From HXMU1420-2 sp034670145 (lineage in GTDB: Bacteria; Pseudomonadota; Alphaproteobacteria; Rhodobacterales; Rhodobacteraceae): DNA of 64,000 nucleotides. The notes under the pieces are model-generated. The model worked only from the letters and a program-made list of their open reading frames with translations. It was not told the origin of the DNA and did no database searches. Below are positions 18,676 to 27,224 of the stretch, one piece after another; positions within the stretch are counted from its first letter, which is position 1; the number at the start of each line of letters is the position of its first letter. Location: assembly GCA_034670145.1 (NCBI GenBank), contig JAXMOA010000005.1, forward strand, positions 221,123 through 285,122. Direction: 5' to 3'. Made by a program: the position numbers and the translations under genes.

Positions 18676-19626
18676 ATGACTTTGAAATCCGCACTTTTGG
18701 CGAGCGCGATTGCGCTTACCCCTATGGCCGCAATGGCCGAACTGACCATTGGTTTTTCGCAGATCGGCTCTGAATCCGGTTGGCGCGCGGCAGAAACAAC
18801 GGTCACCAAACAAGAGGCTGAGCGGCGCGGCATCAACCTGAAATTTGCCGACGCGCAGCAGAAACAGGAAAACCAGATCAAGGCGTTGCGTTCGTTCATT
18901 GCGCAAGGCGTGGATGCGATCCTGATTGCGCCTGTTGTCGCCACCGGTTGGGACGAAGTGCTTGAAGAAGCGAAAGAGTCCGACATTCCGGTGATTTTGC
19001 TGGACCGTACCGTGGATGCGCCCGACGAGCTGTATCTGACAGCGGTGACGTCGGACCTCGTGCATGAGGGCAAGGTCGCTGGCGAGTGGCTGGCCGCTGA
19101 GATGGCTGGCGAGGATTGCCGCATCGTCGAGCTGCAGGGCACCACAGGCTCGTCTCCGGCGATCGACCGCAAGAATGGGTTCGAGCAGGGCATTGCAGGG
19201 CATGACAACCTTGAAATCGTGCGCAGCCAGACCGGGGACTTTACCCGCTCGTTGGGCAAAACGGTCATGGAAAGCTTTCTGAAGGCCGAAGGTGGTGAGA
19301 ACATCTGCGCGCTTTACGCCCATAACGACGACATGGCCGTTGGCGCGATCCAGGCGATCAAAGAGGCGGGCCTTGCCCCCGGCGTCGACATCAAGATCGT
19401 TGCCATTGACGCCGTGCCAGATGCGCATCTGGCCATCGCCAATGGTGAGATGAACGCGACGATCGAGCTGACGCCAAACATGGCAGGCCCGGCCCTGGAT
19501 GCTTTGGAAGCCTATCTGGCAGATGGTGCAGTACCGCCGAAATGGATCCAGACCGAATCCAAGCTGTTCACCTCAGCCGATGACAACGCGGCGATTTATG
19601 AAATGAAGAAAGGCCTTGGTTACTAA
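18676..19626 (+). CDS. ytfQ: Sugar ABC transporter substrate-binding protein (YtfQ, galactofuranose-type)
   Basis: 316 residues. The signal peptide (LLASAIALTPMAAMA, cleavage ~residue 21) exports it to the periplasm. The mature protein is strikingly like E. coli YtfQ as I remember it: LTIGFSQIGSESGWRAAE, QQKQENQIKALRSFIAQGVD, IAPVVATGWDEVLEEA, CALYAHNDDMAVGAIQAIKE and ELTPNMAGPALDALE. It should bind galactofuranose or a related furanose and deliver it to YtfT/YjfF. It is first in a five-gene operon, with a strong Shine-Dalgarno (TTGGGAGG) and the palindromic operator upstream. Two hairpins follow its stop. Confidence 0.92.
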   Translation: MTLKSALLASAIALTPMAAMAELTIGFSQIGSESGWRAAETTVTKQEAERRGINLKFADAQQKQENQIKALRSFIAQGVDAILIAPVVATGWDEVLEEAKESDIPVILLDRTVDAPDELYLTAVTSDLVHEGKVAGEWLAAEMAGEDCRIVELQGTTGSSPAIDRKNGFEQGIAGHDNLEIVRSQTGDFTRSLGKTVMESFLKAEGGENICALYAHNDDMAVGAIQAIKEAGLAPGVDIKIVAIDAVPDAHLAIANGEMNATIELTPNMAGPALDALEAYLADGAVPPKWIQTESKLFTSADDNAAIYEMKKGLGY

Positions 19627-19641
19627 GCCAAGCCTTTACGC

Positions 19642-19693
19642 CCGACCGTTGGTCGGTTTGGATGGCCCTTGGGTTCTCCCTATGGGGCCATCC
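19642..19693 (+). terminator. Intercistronic stem-loops between ytfQ and ytfR
   Basis: CCGACC-GTT-GGTCGG (19642-19656) is followed by TTTG, then GGATGGCCC...GGGCCATCC (19660-19693, 9-bp stem). Such structures commonly attenuate read-through or protect the upstream mRNA, giving more binding protein than transporter. Confidence 0.65.
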
Positions 19694-19719
19694 GCCATGC
19701 TTTTCACGCCGAGGCTTCA

Positions 19720-21246
19720 ATGTCTGCACCGAATACAACCGTTCTATCCGCGCATGCGATCTCAAAGTACTTTCCGGGCACCATCGCCCTGGATGATGTG
19801 AACCTGGATCTGAGACGTGGTGAAATCCACGCCATCCTGGGCGAGAATGGCGCGGGGAAATCCACGCTGATCAAGTGTTTGACCGGCGCGTACCGCCGCG
19901 ATGGCGGGGTGATTGAGGTAGACGGGGCAGAGGTCAACCCGCGCTCGACCAAAGACAGTCAGGATCTGGGGATTGGGACCGTCTATCAAGAGGTCAACTT
20001 GCTGCCCAATCTGACGGTCGCCGAGAACCTCTTTCTGGGCCGCCAGCCGATGGTTGGCCCCTTCGTGGCGCGCCGCAAGATGAACCAAGAGGCCGCCCGG
20101 CTGCTGCGCGACTATGGTGTCGACATCAACCCGGCAGAGCCGCTCTCTAGCTTTTCTGTCGCCATCCAGCAGGCGATCGCCATCGCGCGTGCCGTGGAGA
20201 TGTCGGGCAAGGTGCTGATCCTTGATGAGCCCACGGCAAGCCTGGATCGGGATGAAATCGAGCTGATCTTTTCGGTCATCCGCAAGCTCCGGGATCGCGG
20301 ATTGTCGATTGTTTTTATTACGCATTTCCTGGACCAGGTCTTTGACCTTTGCGACTGCGCCACGGTGCTGCGCAATGGGCGCGTGGTCGGACACCGGGCG
20401 TTGAAGGACGTCACGCAAAAGGACATCGTCATGCTGATGCTGGGCCGCCAGCTTGAGGCACAGACCCATGCCGCCAGCGAGGCGAAGACCGTCGGCGCCC
20501 CCTTGGTCGAACTGGAGGGGATGGGGCGCAGCGGGATGCTTGAGCCGCTGTCGCTGACCGTGCATGAGGGCGAGGTGGTCGGGCTTGCCGGGCTGCTTGG
20601 CTCGGGCCGGACCGAGACGGCGAACCTGATCTTTGGCGCGGCCAAATCCGACACTGGCAAGATCAAGCTGCGCGGCAAACAGGTCACGATCTCTGGCCCG
20701 CGCGACGCGATTAACCTCGGCTTTGCGCTGTGCCCCGAGGATCGCAAGACCGAGGGTATCGTCGGCGATCTGAGCGTGCGCGACAATATCATCATCGCGC
20801 TTCAGGCCCGGCAGGGCTGGACCCGACCGATCCCCCGCGCCAAGGTCAATGAGCTGGCCGAGCATTACGTCAAAGCGCTAGATATCCGGCTGGCCAATCT
20901 CGATATGCCGATCCGTCTCCTTTCAGGTGGCAATCAGCAAAAGGCGTTGCTGGCACGCTGGCTGGCGACTGAACCGGACTTCCTGATCCTGGATGAGCCA
21001 ACCCGCGGCATCGACATTGGTGCCCATGCCGAGATTATTGCCCTGATTGAGCGGTTGCGCGAGGGTGGCATGTCACTTTTGGTCACCTCGTCGGAACTTG
21101 AAGAACTGGTGGCGTATTCCGGTCGGGTTCTCGTCCTGCGGGACAGGCAATTGGTGGGCGAGCTGATCGGAGACGAGATCACCGCCGACAATATCGTGCA
21201 TGCCATTGCCGACAATCCGTCTCCGACACAGGAGGCCGCAGAATGA
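19720..21246 (+). CDS. ytfR: Sugar ABC transporter ATP-binding protein (YtfR-like)
   Basis: 508 residues with duplicated ABC domains, as in ribose-type importers. Domain 1 has Walker A GENGAGKST (residues ~41-49) and Walker B LILDEPTASLD. Domain 2 has the family's degenerate Walker A (GLLGSGRTET), signature LLSGGNQQKALLARWL and FLILDEPTRGIDIGA. It energises import through YtfT and YjfF at the cytoplasmic membrane. The start at 19720 (GAGG upstream) is preferred over an in-frame ATG at 19669 that lies inside the intercistronic hairpin. The last four bases overlap ytfT. Confidence 0.92.
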   Translation: MSAPNTTVLSAHAISKYFPGTIALDDVNLDLRRGEIHAILGENGAGKSTLIKCLTGAYRRDGGVIEVDGAEVNPRSTKDSQDLGIGTVYQEVNLLPNLTVAENLFLGRQPMVGPFVARRKMNQEAARLLRDYGVDINPAEPLSSFSVAIQQAIAIARAVEMSGKVLILDEPTASLDRDEIELIFSVIRKLRDRGLSIVFITHFLDQVFDLCDCATVLRNGRVVGHRALKDVTQKDIVMLMLGRQLEAQTHAASEAKTVGAPLVELEGMGRSGMLEPLSLTVHEGEVVGLAGLLGSGRTETANLIFGAAKSDTGKIKLRGKQVTISGPRDAINLGFALCPEDRKTEGIVGDLSVRDNIIIALQARQGWTRPIPRAKVNELAEHYVKALDIRLANLDMPIRLLSGGNQQKALLARWLATEPDFLILDEPTRGIDIGAHAEIIALIERLREGGMSLLVTSSELEELVAYSGRVLVLRDRQLVGELIGDEITADNIVHAIADNPSPTQEAAE

Positions 21247-22301
21247 CCTCACTTTACCGTTTTCCCGCCCTGCGGCGGATCATGCCACAACTTGTGATTC
21301 TGGCGGCGGTTCTGCTGTTGAACCTCATGGTTTTCCCGGAGTTTTTCCGGATCGAGTTTCAGAATGACCGGCTTTTTGGCAATCTGATTGACGTGTTGAA
21401 CAGAGGCGCGCCCACCGCGCTTTTGGCGATTGGCATGACGCTTGTGATCGCCACAAAGGGCATCGACCTGTCGGTTGGGGCTGTGATGGCGATTGCTGGT
21501 GCGACGGCGGCATCGCTCGTCGTCGAGGGCCACGGCTGGGGCACCGCCTTGATCGGAGCCCTCGCCGTCGGCGGGCTTTGCGGCGCGTGGAACGGGCTTT
21601 TGGTGGCCGTGCTGCGCATTCAGCCCATTGTGGCGACGCTGGTGCTGATGGTCGCTGGGCGCGGCATCGCACAGCTGATCACCGAGGGCACGATCCTGAC
21701 CTTCAACAATGAAGGTCTGATCCGACTGGGCGCGGGCACTGTTCTGGGTATCCCAACGCCGATTCTGGTCTGGTTGATCCTTGGCGGATTCACCGCTTTT
21801 GCGGTGCGGCGGACGGCTCTGGGCATGTTGATCGAGGCGATTGGCATCAATGAGCGCTCGACCCGGCTGGCGGGAGTCAACTCGCGTATCCTTTTGCTGT
21901 GCGTCTACGTCGTCTCGGGCATTTGTGCTGCGCTGGCTGGTGTGATCGTCGCCGCCGACATCAAGGGCGCCGATGCCAACAATGCGGGTTTGTGGCTGGA
22001 GCTTGACGCGATCCTCGCGGTGGTTATCGGCGGCAACTCGCTCTTGGGGGGGCGGTTTTCCATCATCGCTTCGCTGCTCGGCGCGATGATCATTCAGTCG
22101 GTCAACTCGGTTATCCTGCTCTCGGGCATGCCGCCTGAGCTGAACCTGGTGATCAAGGCGCTGCTGATCCTGTCGATCCTGGTGATCCAGTCACCGCGTG
22201 TGTCGCATTTCCTCTATATCCTGCGCGCCACCGTGATGGAGACCAAGCCGGATAGCGCCCCGAAAGGGCAAAGACCAACGACCAAAGGAAACAGCCAATG
22301 A
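21243..22301 (+). CDS. ytfT: Sugar ABC transporter permease (YtfT-like)
   Basis: 352 residues, mostly hydrophobic, with about 8-10 transmembrane helices, family BPD_transp_2. The ribose-type permease motif ATKGIDLSVGAVMAIAGA is clear, as is LDAILAVVIGGNSLLGGR near the C-terminal third. It forms the transmembrane channel together with YjfF. Its ATG overlaps the ytfR stop (ATGA), and its stop overlaps the yjfF ATG. Confidence 0.92.
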   Translation: MTSLYRFPALRRIMPQLVILAAVLLLNLMVFPEFFRIEFQNDRLFGNLIDVLNRGAPTALLAIGMTLVIATKGIDLSVGAVMAIAGATAASLVVEGHGWGTALIGALAVGGLCGAWNGLLVAVLRIQPIVATLVLMVAGRGIAQLITEGTILTFNNEGLIRLGAGTVLGIPTPILVWLILGGFTAFAVRRTALGMLIEAIGINERSTRLAGVNSRILLLCVYVVSGICAALAGVIVAADIKGADANNAGLWLELDAILAVVIGGNSLLGGRFSIIASLLGAMIIQSVNSVILLSGMPPELNLVIKALLILSILVIQSPRVSHFLYILRATVMETKPDSAPKGQRPTTKGNSQ

Positions 22302-23290
22302 TCCGCTCGACCCATCTTTCGCTGGTCATCACGCTGGCGACCTTTGCGTTGGCTTATGCGCTGTGCGCCTGGCAATACCCGTCGATGCTGTCCACGCGCG
22401 TTGTCGCGAACCTTTTGACGGATAACGCGTTTTTGGGGATCGTTGCGGTGGGCATGACATTTGTGATCCTCTCTGGGGGGATCGACCTGTCGGTGGGATC
22501 GGTCATTGCTTTCTCCGGGGTCTTCCTGGCGGTGATCCTGCGAGACACCTCGATCCACCCCCTGTTTGCTTTCGCGCTGGTCCTGGCGATCACAACCGCC
22601 TTTGGTGCCACAATGGGCGCTGCAATCCACTATCTGGAAATGCCCGCTTTCATCGTGACGCTTGCAGGTATGTTCCTCGCGCGCGGTGTGTCCTACGTGC
22701 TGTCGACTGACTCGGTTCCGATTGACCACGCCTTTTATGACTGGCTCCAATCCGTCTATTGGAAAGCGCCGGGCGGAGGCCGATTCCGCCTGATCGGCGG
22801 CATCATGGTCGTTACCTTCATCGCCGGTATCCTGGTCGCCCATCGCACCCGGTTCGGCCAGAACGTTTATGCGCTGGGGGGCGGTGCCGCAACGTCGCGC
22901 CTGATGGGCGTGCCAGTGGCCTCTACCACGATCGGGATCTATGCGATCTCGGGCGGGCTCGCTGGGCTCGCAGGCATCGTCTACTCGCTCTACACCTCGG
23001 CGGGCTATTCGCTCGCCACGGTCGGGGTCGAGCTTGACGCCATCGCCGCTGTGGTGATTGGAGGCACGTTGCTGACCGGCGGATACGGGTTTGTGGCGGG
23101 AACTTTCTTTGGCATCATGATCATGGGGTTGATCCAAACGTACATCGTCTTTGACGGAACTTTGTCCAGTTGGTGGACAAAAATTGTGATCGGTGCTTTG
23201 CTCTTTGCGTTTATCCTGCTTCAAAAGGGGCTGACTTGGGCATCGACGGCACGCAAAAAGGCAGCGACTGGCTTCGCCGCACCCTCATGA
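22298..23290 (+). CDS. yjfF: Sugar ABC transporter permease (YjfF-like)
   Basis: 330 residues, the second BPD_transp_2 permease. Motifs are LSGGIDLSVGSVIAFSGV, PAFIVTLAGMFLARGVSYVL and ELDAIAAVVIGGTLLTGGYG. It has the same fold as YtfT and should heterodimerise with it. ATGA overlaps with both neighbours indicate translational coupling. Its last codons overlap the start of the GntR gene. Confidence 0.92.
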   Translation: MIRSTHLSLVITLATFALAYALCAWQYPSMLSTRVVANLLTDNAFLGIVAVGMTFVILSGGIDLSVGSVIAFSGVFLAVILRDTSIHPLFAFALVLAITTAFGATMGAAIHYLEMPAFIVTLAGMFLARGVSYVLSTDSVPIDHAFYDWLQSVYWKAPGGGRFRLIGGIMVVTFIAGILVAHRTRFGQNVYALGGGAATSRLMGVPVASTTIGIYAISGGLAGLAGIVYSLYTSAGYSLATVGVELDAIAAVVIGGTLLTGGYGFVAGTFFGIMIMGLIQTYIVFDGTLSSWWTKIVIGALLFAFILLQKGLTWASTARKKAATGFAAPS

Positions 23291-24027
23291 CGGTCACCCG
23301 GGAAGGGCGACACGAGCGGGCGAGCAACCACACCAATTTCGTTGTCGATCAGCTTGGCCAGGCCATCGTCGCGGGCGAATACCCGGTGGATACAATGATC
23401 CCGCTGGACCCTGATATCTGCGAGATGTTCGGCGTGTCTCGCACCGTCGTGCGCGAGGCCAAGAAAACGCTGATCGCCAAAGGCATGATCCAGTCCCGCG
23501 CCAAGGTTGGCACGCGCGTTCACGAACCAGAGCATTGGAACATGTTCGACAAGGATGTGCTGCTCTGGCACGCGTCATTGAAGAACCCGCAGCAATTTTA
23601 TCAGGAGCTGTTCGACATCCGCCTGATCTTTGAACCTGCCGCCGCCGCGAAGGCGGCAAAACTGTCGAACACTGTCGATAACACCGCATTGTCGTCCTAT
23701 TGCGACCAGATGGAAGCGGCCGTCAGCCGCACGGTTTTTGCTGTCGCTGACTACGAATTTCACAAGCAAGTGCTGCGATCATCCAATAACCGGTTTCTGC
23801 TGTCGCTGGGTGATATGGTGCAAACTGCGCTGTTTTCCCTGTTCATGGCGGAAGGCAGCGAAGCATTTGTAAAGAACCAGGCTGCCGTGGCGCTCAAGCA
23901 TCGGGAAATGGCCGATGCGATCTCGACGGGCAACTCGGTTGATGCACGGCGATTGATGACCGAAGTGATTGACGAGAGCTTTGCGCGAACCCTCAAACGG
24001 GTACAACATGCGCCTGTTCCCCAATAG
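23287..24027 (+). CDS. GntR-family (FCD/FadR-type) transcriptional regulator
   Basis: 246 residues starting at ATG 23287 inside the yjfF stop (ATGA). N-terminal winged helix: VVDQLGQAIVAGEYPVDTMI, EMFGVSRTVVREAKKTLIAK, MIQSRAKVGTRV. The C-terminal FCD all-helical domain has the metal/effector residues typical of FadR relatives (LFDIRLIFEPAAAAKAA, EFHKQVLRSSNN). It most likely represses the operon until the imported sugar, or a derivative, is bound. The palindrome at 18625-18641 is the probable operator. Confidence 0.9.
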   Translation: MTVTREGRHERASNHTNFVVDQLGQAIVAGEYPVDTMIPLDPDICEMFGVSRTVVREAKKTLIAKGMIQSRAKVGTRVHEPEHWNMFDKDVLLWHASLKNPQQFYQELFDIRLIFEPAAAAKAAKLSNTVDNTALSSYCDQMEAAVSRTVFAVADYEFHKQVLRSSNNRFLLSLGDMVQTALFSLFMAEGSEAFVKNQAAVALKHREMADAISTGNSVDARRLMTEVIDESFARTLKRVQHAPVPQ

Positions 24028-24105
24028 ACAGACCCTCAATCAGGACGGACCGGCACGCAGTGCGACTGCCCATTGGCGTGCAGCCCGACCGTGGGTTTGC
24101 CCCCG

Positions 24106-25251
24106 TCAGCCGTCGGATGGAGCGTTGGTGCCCTGGGCGAGCGCGGCTTCGCGTGCCTGGGCCAGATAAACCGAGACGGTCAGCAGCTCTGTCATGTTCG
24201 ACAGCGCGCCCTGGGTCACCAGCGGTTGCAGGGCTGCGGCCTGTGACCAGTCGGAGACCGCTGAAAACTGTCGCGCGACGATCGGGCCGGTCTGAGGGCG
24301 CAGGGCGATGAGGTCGTCGATGGCCAGGCCGATTGCATCCTGAATGTCCTGATCTGCCAACCGGTTGATTGCGGCAAGAGCCAGGATGACCTGCTCGAGC
24401 TTGTCCAGAGGTTGCGCAGGGTCGAGGAGCAGGCGTTGCGACAATTTCTGCACGCCCTGCACCCCGTCGATTTCGACCAGAGCGGCCGAGAATGCGCCCA
24501 GGTTTTGCGCCCAGTTCCAGTCGGCAACCCGATCAATGAAGCCATGCACCTCGGCGCGGGCGGCCGGGCCGCCGACCTGCCCCAGCAGCAGCACGCGGAT
24601 TTCCTGAAACGGATAGCCCTGCCTGCTCCACAGATCTGCCAGCAGCTCGGCCGCTGGAATGCGGATGTCCATGGTGCGCAGCATCTCGTATGGCATTTTG
24701 TCGAACTCTGCGATCACCAGCGCGCGGATCCTGGGGTCGGGATTGTCCTGGAGCCTGTTCAGGTAGTGCTGGCGGGTTTCGTCAAACCCGTGTTGCCAGA
24801 TGTCCCGGTGCATGACGGCGGTGCGGAGCACGCGCCGGAAGCTGTCATCGACATAGTTGACCATGCGCCATTCGCCGCCGCCGATGCCGGATGTGCTGCC
24901 CTTTATGCGGGCGAACAGCATGCCGTCCTCTGGGTTGGTGGCCAAACGCTGGCGCACGGCCGTGCTGACCAATCCGGGCAGGTCGACATCTGTGCCCGAT
25001 CCAACCAGCACCTGAGACACCCCGTAGGCAAAGGCGTTGTCGGGGCGCGGGCGGGCGACCAAAAGGTCATCGGCGTCAACGATCCAGTCAATTGCCGTAC
25101 GCTCGGGTTTGGTCATATCGAAGCCGCAGGCGGTGGCGGTGCCCAATGTGACGGTCAGGGCCAGCCCCGCGACGGTCGCCAGCCTGGCAAGCTGGCGCCA
25201 CAGATTTTTGGCGAACCGAACCGGGGCAGCGGGTTCTGTGATCGGGACCAT
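24106..25251 (-). CDS. Secreted hypothetical protein with helical repeats
   Basis: 381 residues. A longish N-terminal region precedes a hydrophobic signal (LATVAGLALTVTLGTATACG). The cysteine after ATA could be a lipobox, but the context is not canonical. The mature part is rich in leucine/alanine helices (DNPDPRIRALVIAEFDKMP, EVILALAAINRLADQDIQDA) reminiscent of HEAT/ARM-type solenoids. I do not recognise the family. It probably resides in the periplasm. It is convergent with the GntR gene and separated from tmpB by a short repetitive stretch. Confidence 0.7.
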   Translation of the reverse strand: MVPITEPAAPVRFAKNLWRQLARLATVAGLALTVTLGTATACGFDMTKPERTAIDWIVDADDLLVARPRPDNAFAYGVSQVLVGSGTDVDLPGLVSTAVRQRLATNPEDGMLFARIKGSTSGIGGGEWRMVNYVDDSFRRVLRTAVMHRDIWQHGFDETRQHYLNRLQDNPDPRIRALVIAEFDKMPYEMLRTMDIRIPAAELLADLWSRQGYPFQEIRVLLLGQVGGPAARAEVHGFIDRVADWNWAQNLGAFSAALVEIDGVQGVQKLSQRLLLDPAQPLDKLEQVILALAAINRLADQDIQDAIGLAIDDLIALRPQTGPIVARQFSAVSDWSQAAALQPLVTQGALSNMTELLTVSVYLAQAREAALAQGTNAPSDG

Positions 25252-25332
25252 GTGCCGTACCTCTGCCTGAGAGTGTCAGAGCAACCTAGCCGTGAATGGC
25301 AATTCTGCAAAGCGTCTCGTCAGGTTTGGCGG

Positions 25333-25382
25333 GTCTGGCACTGGCACCGGGCACCGGCATTGGGCACTGGCACTGGGCGCGG
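25333..25382. repeat. Low-complexity GGCACTGG/GGCACCGG repeat
   Basis: Degenerate iterations of TGGCACTGG, GGGCACCGG and GGGCACTGG lie in the gap between tmpB and the secreted hypothetical gene. They probably arose by slippage, and no coding sequence is seen. Confidence 0.6.
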
Positions 25383-25385
25383 GCC

Positions 25386-25985
25386 TCAGGGCTGTGCCTG
25401 TGACTGGTGGTGTTGGTCGACCATCCGTTGCACCATCGGGGCAAAGTGCCAATAGTCCGGCGTTTGCATATCCGGCCGCTTGCCCGCATCGTCCAGATAG
25501 CGCACCGCTATGATCTGTTCGAGGTTCGGGTTCTGTTCAAAGGCGGCGATTTCTGCGGCATCCATTGGCCCGCCCTGAAGGTTGAGCGAATGGATGGAGG
25601 CCTCGGACAGGCGGCGGAAATACTCTGGCCGGGTCGCACAGAGATAGCGTTTGGCGGCCACATGATAGCGCACGCAATCGGTGATGACGGTTGGAAAGAA
25701 GCGCTCCAGCACCTCGGCCCCGGCATCTTCGTGGTGGCGGTCTTTGGTGTCATCCATAGAGAAGGTGCCGAATTCGCTGGTGAAATGGCCGATGTCATGC
25801 AGCAGCGCGCCGATGATGATTTCTTCGGGTTGGCCATTCTGCTGCGCGATGGTCGCGCCCTGCAACATGTGCTGGCCCATGTTCACCGGCTCGCCCAGGT
25901 ATTCCTCTGTCCCGCGCCGGTCAAAGATGGAGCCGATGAAGTCGACGATTGTTTCGCGGCTGAGGCTGTCGATTTCCGGTTTCAT
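25386..25985 (-). CDS. tmpB: TmpB-type HD-domain mixed-valent di-iron oxygenase
   Basis: 199 residues. The HD-domain pattern matches PhnZ/TmpB: the regulatory YLGE pair (Tyr29, Glu32), His39, the His63-Asp64 doublet in LLHDIGHF, His85 in DRHHED, and His108 in VRYHVAAKRYL. TmpB oxidatively cleaves (R)-1-hydroxy-2-(trimethylamino)ethylphosphonate to glycine betaine and phosphate, and PhnZ does the analogous reaction on 2-aminoethylphosphonate. The ATG at 25985 overlaps the stop of the 2-oxoglutarate dioxygenase gene (TmpA), which makes the TmpA/TmpB assignment strong. A divergent LysR gene beyond tmpA completes the arrangement known from Leisingera. Confidence 0.88.
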   Translation of the reverse strand: MKPEIDSLSRETIVDFIGSIFDRRGTEEYLGEPVNMGQHMLQGATIAQQNGQPEEIIIGALLHDIGHFTSEFGTFSMDDTKDRHHEDAGAEVLERFFPTVITDCVRYHVAAKRYLCATRPEYFRRLSEASIHSLNLQGGPMDAAEIAAFEQNPNLEQIIAVRYLDDAGKRPDMQTPDYWHFAPMVQRMVDQHHQSQAQP

Positions 25986-27127
25986 TCTGCGGCCTCTGCG
26001 GTGTGTGCCCGGCACATGGCGTCATAGGTCGAGCGCAGGCCGTCCTTGTCGGCGTAGCACCCTTGCAGCCAGCGCGTTCCCTTGCCCGCGTATCCTTTGC
26101 GGGCGTGCAAGACGCGGGTGTTGTCGACAACGAAAGCCTCGCCCGGGTTCAGGCGGAACGTCACCTCCATCGCGGTATCGTCGATGATCTCTCCGAGGCG
26201 GCGATAGGCGGCGTAATAGGTGTCCATCTGGTCAAACGGTACGTCCGTTACGGCGGCCATGGAGCGGTTGTTGAAGCGCACGGCGATCAGTTCGCCATCT
26301 GGTGCAAGCTCGATCATCGGGCGGCGGGAGGTCAGGCAGACGCCGGCCTCGCCAGCGTATTCGAAGCGGGCGCAATGGTCGGCCAGCACGTCGAAATAGG
26401 CCGGGTTTTCGTCGCGCAGGCGGCGGGCGGCGGCAAAGCCGTCGACGACCATATTGTCGCCCCCGGCGGCCGAGCTTTCGAGGCAGTAGAGCACCTGAAC
26501 CGTTGGTGCGGGATCGCGATAGGGGTTGTCGGTATGGGCCTGCAGGCCCAGCCCGGTGAAGGCGAGGTTGGTTGGGTTGACCTCGGTGCGGACCTCGAAG
26601 TGGCGGCCGTAGTTGGTTTCGCGCACATAGCCAAAGCGGTCGACGATCCGGAACAGCGCGCCGCTTTCGACCGGTCCGTTTGTGACTTTGCCAAAGCCAT
26701 AGCGGTTCACCTGCGCCAGCCACTGGCGCAGGGCGGCGGCATCGCGTGACAGCTCTGCAAAGTCGCCTGTGGGCACGTCATTCATCAGGCCCGCGTCCCA
26801 TTCGACCACATCCGGCGCGGTCCAGCCGCGCATTGCGGGCGCGGGTTTGTCGTAGGCATGGGCCAGCAGCCAGTCGGGGTCATAGGTGACGGTCTTGTCC
26901 TCCGGCTCAAAGCGAACCTCCAGCAGGCTGTTGTGCAGGCGGGCGGCGGCGATGTGCGTTTGCGGGGGTATGTCGCGCAGCGCGATCAGGCGTTGCCCAT
27001 TGCCGGCGGCGCGGGTTTGCGGGTCACTGGCATTGTCGCGCAGCCAGATCGCATGGAAGCGATGGGCAGAGGTCGCGGTTTTGAATGTCAGGGACAGGCC
27101 CGACGGATCTACGGTAACGGATGTCAT
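25982..27127 (-). CDS. tmpA: TmpA-type Fe(II)/2-oxoglutarate dioxygenase (gamma-butyrobetaine hydroxylase-like)
   Basis: 381 residues from ATG 27127; an in-frame ATG at 27181 is possible. The N-terminal DUF971-like domain (HAIWLRDNA) and the TauD/BBOX catalytic domain match gamma-butyrobetaine hydroxylase. Iron ligands are in AHTDNPYRD (His-x-Asp) and NTRVLHARKGY (distal His), with the 2-oxoglutarate-binding Arg in GKGTRWLQGCY. TmpA hydroxylates 2-(trimethylamino)ethylphosphonate at C1. The paired HD oxygenase then releases phosphate. The pairing, rather than the sequence alone, distinguishes it from carnitine-synthesis enzymes. Confidence 0.85.
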   Translation of the reverse strand: MTSVTVDPSGLSLTFKTATSAHRFHAIWLRDNASDPQTRAAGNGQRLIALRDIPPQTHIAAARLHNSLLEVRFEPEDKTVTYDPDWLLAHAYDKPAPAMRGWTAPDVVEWDAGLMNDVPTGDFAELSRDAAALRQWLAQVNRYGFGKVTNGPVESGALFRIVDRFGYVRETNYGRHFEVRTEVNPTNLAFTGLGLQAHTDNPYRDPAPTVQVLYCLESSAAGGDNMVVDGFAAARRLRDENPAYFDVLADHCARFEYAGEAGVCLTSRRPMIELAPDGELIAVRFNNRSMAAVTDVPFDQMDTYYAAYRRLGEIIDDTAMEVTFRLNPGEAFVVDNTRVLHARKGYAGKGTRWLQGCYADKDGLRSTYDAMCRAHTAEAAE

Positions 27128-27224
27128 GATCAAGCTCTGAGGTTGCAGTTTGCTGGCGACAGGATCGCAGCCATCTGACATAAGATCAAATTAGAGATTA
27201 ACAGACTGAGCCTATGTTTTTCTA

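Noticed and set aside
13744..18700. Second att copy of the tRNA-Glu 3' end
   Set aside because: Looked for the T-arm/acceptor string downstream and saw none by eye; a computed search would be decisive.
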